Below are positions 63,884 through 64,000 of a stretch of 64,000 bases of DNA, in pieces. The first letter of the stretch is position 1. The number at the start of each line of letters is the position of its first letter. This stretch comes from Pedobacter foliorum (lineage in GTDB: Bacteria > Bacteroidota > Bacteroidia > Sphingobacteriales > Sphingobacteriaceae): NCBI RefSeq assembly GCF_013266735.1, contig NZ_JABSNU010000012.1:104418-168417 (forward strand). Reading direction: 5' to 3'. The position numbers were made by a program, and so were the translations under genes. The notes under the pieces were generated by a model. It was not told the origin of the DNA. It was given only the letters and a program-made list of their open reading frames with translations, and did no database searches.

Positions 63884-64000
63884 CTGTTGTCCGGTTAAAA
63901 TCTAAACACACCATTAAATCATTTAAATTAAGCTAACAACAGTGTTTTTTTTGTCTTTTGAAAAAGCAAGCCCTCTGTTTTTCCCATTTTTAAAATTCCT
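63882..64000. mobile_element. probable insertion-sequence end (continues past the window)
   Basis: The sequence starting CACTGTTGTCCGGTTAAAAT breaks the REP-like repeat, and CAACAGTG occurs again inverted about 55 bases further in. A leftward reading frame enters from the right edge. Together this fits the terminal repeat and transposase 3' end of an IS. The element family cannot be named from 119 bases. Confidence 0.45.
63923..64000 (-). CDS. partial ORF, possible transposase C-terminus
   Basis: Minus-strand frame from the right edge ending in TAA at 63923: 25 residues, basic (KNGKNRGLAFSKDKKN) then VVSLI. A strongly basic end close to an IS-like terminus suggests a transposase, but the fragment is too short for proof. 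Confidence 0.3.
   Translation of the reverse strand, partial: RNFKNGKNRGLAFSKDKKNTVVSLI

Noticed and set aside
1..64000. CRISPR arrays, tRNA and rRNA genes
   Set aside because: No regularly spaced direct repeats and no cloverleaf or rRNA-like segment were seen by eye; a covariance-model search would settle this.

Overview
The window looks like chromosomal DNA of a Bacteroidota member close to Pedobacter (Sphingobacteriaceae). It is AT-rich. Its genes are typical of that group: TonB-type outer-membrane proteins with CarboxypepD_reg domains, a LytS-type histidine kinase with a Reg_prop/Y_Y_Y sensor, an ECF sigma factor with a membrane TPR partner, SxxC-type lipoproteins and PSD/DUF1501 proteins. 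Promoters fit the Bacteroidota pattern TTTG-N19-TAnnTTTG. Genus assignment is inference; no rRNA, tRNA or CRISPR was seen.

Layout. 1-3061 (-): threonine aldolase, biotin carboxylase and riboflavin synthase (cut by the left edge). 3418-8303: a sugar-kinase-like ATPase, a Nudix-related regulator, then pfkA, a second ATPase paralogue with a damaged phosphate-binding loop, and gapA. 8627-14559: accessory stretch with a TlpA-like protein lacking its thioredoxin domain, several orphan genes, a DUF2975/HTH pair with a twin operator, and a GNAT acetyltransferase. 14802-18931: two lipoproteins (one an M3 peptidase) separated by an odd structured intergenic region, and a Pr6Pr membrane protein. 19123-31489: a GH29 fucosidase facing a LytTR/LytS two-component pair and a four-gene PSD1/DUF1501/TIM-barrel/cytochrome c operon. 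31723-37130 (-): DCC protein, TIGR01777 epimerase, methyltransferase, VOC protein, Fur/Zur regulator and Zn/Cd P-type ATPase. 37303-39771: an outer-membrane beta-barrel protein behind twin palindromes. 39794-47178: ECF sigma factor and TPR anti-sigma-like protein divergent from a lipoprotein, a PKD protein and a TPR-CHAT protease. 47123-51486 (-): glgB and a GH31 alpha-glucosidase. 51689-58613: TonB receptor, penicillin-acylase-type amidase, small membrane protein and LuxE-like protein. 58663-63817: REP-like repeat, tyrS, AcpH-like protein, ligA and dapA. 63882-64000: probable edge of an insertion sequence.

The best candidate for an undescribed system is the sigma/TPR/lipoprotein/PKD/CHAT locus (39794-47178). 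The CHAT caspase-like domain is predicted in the periplasm with a C-terminal membrane anchor, and the anti-sigma-like protein has its own TPRs on the same side, suggesting an envelope-sensing proteolytic circuit. A recurring theme is paired dyad sites placed on promoters (11789-11823, 37232-37272, 54649-54690). In two pairs the centres are exactly 21 bp apart.
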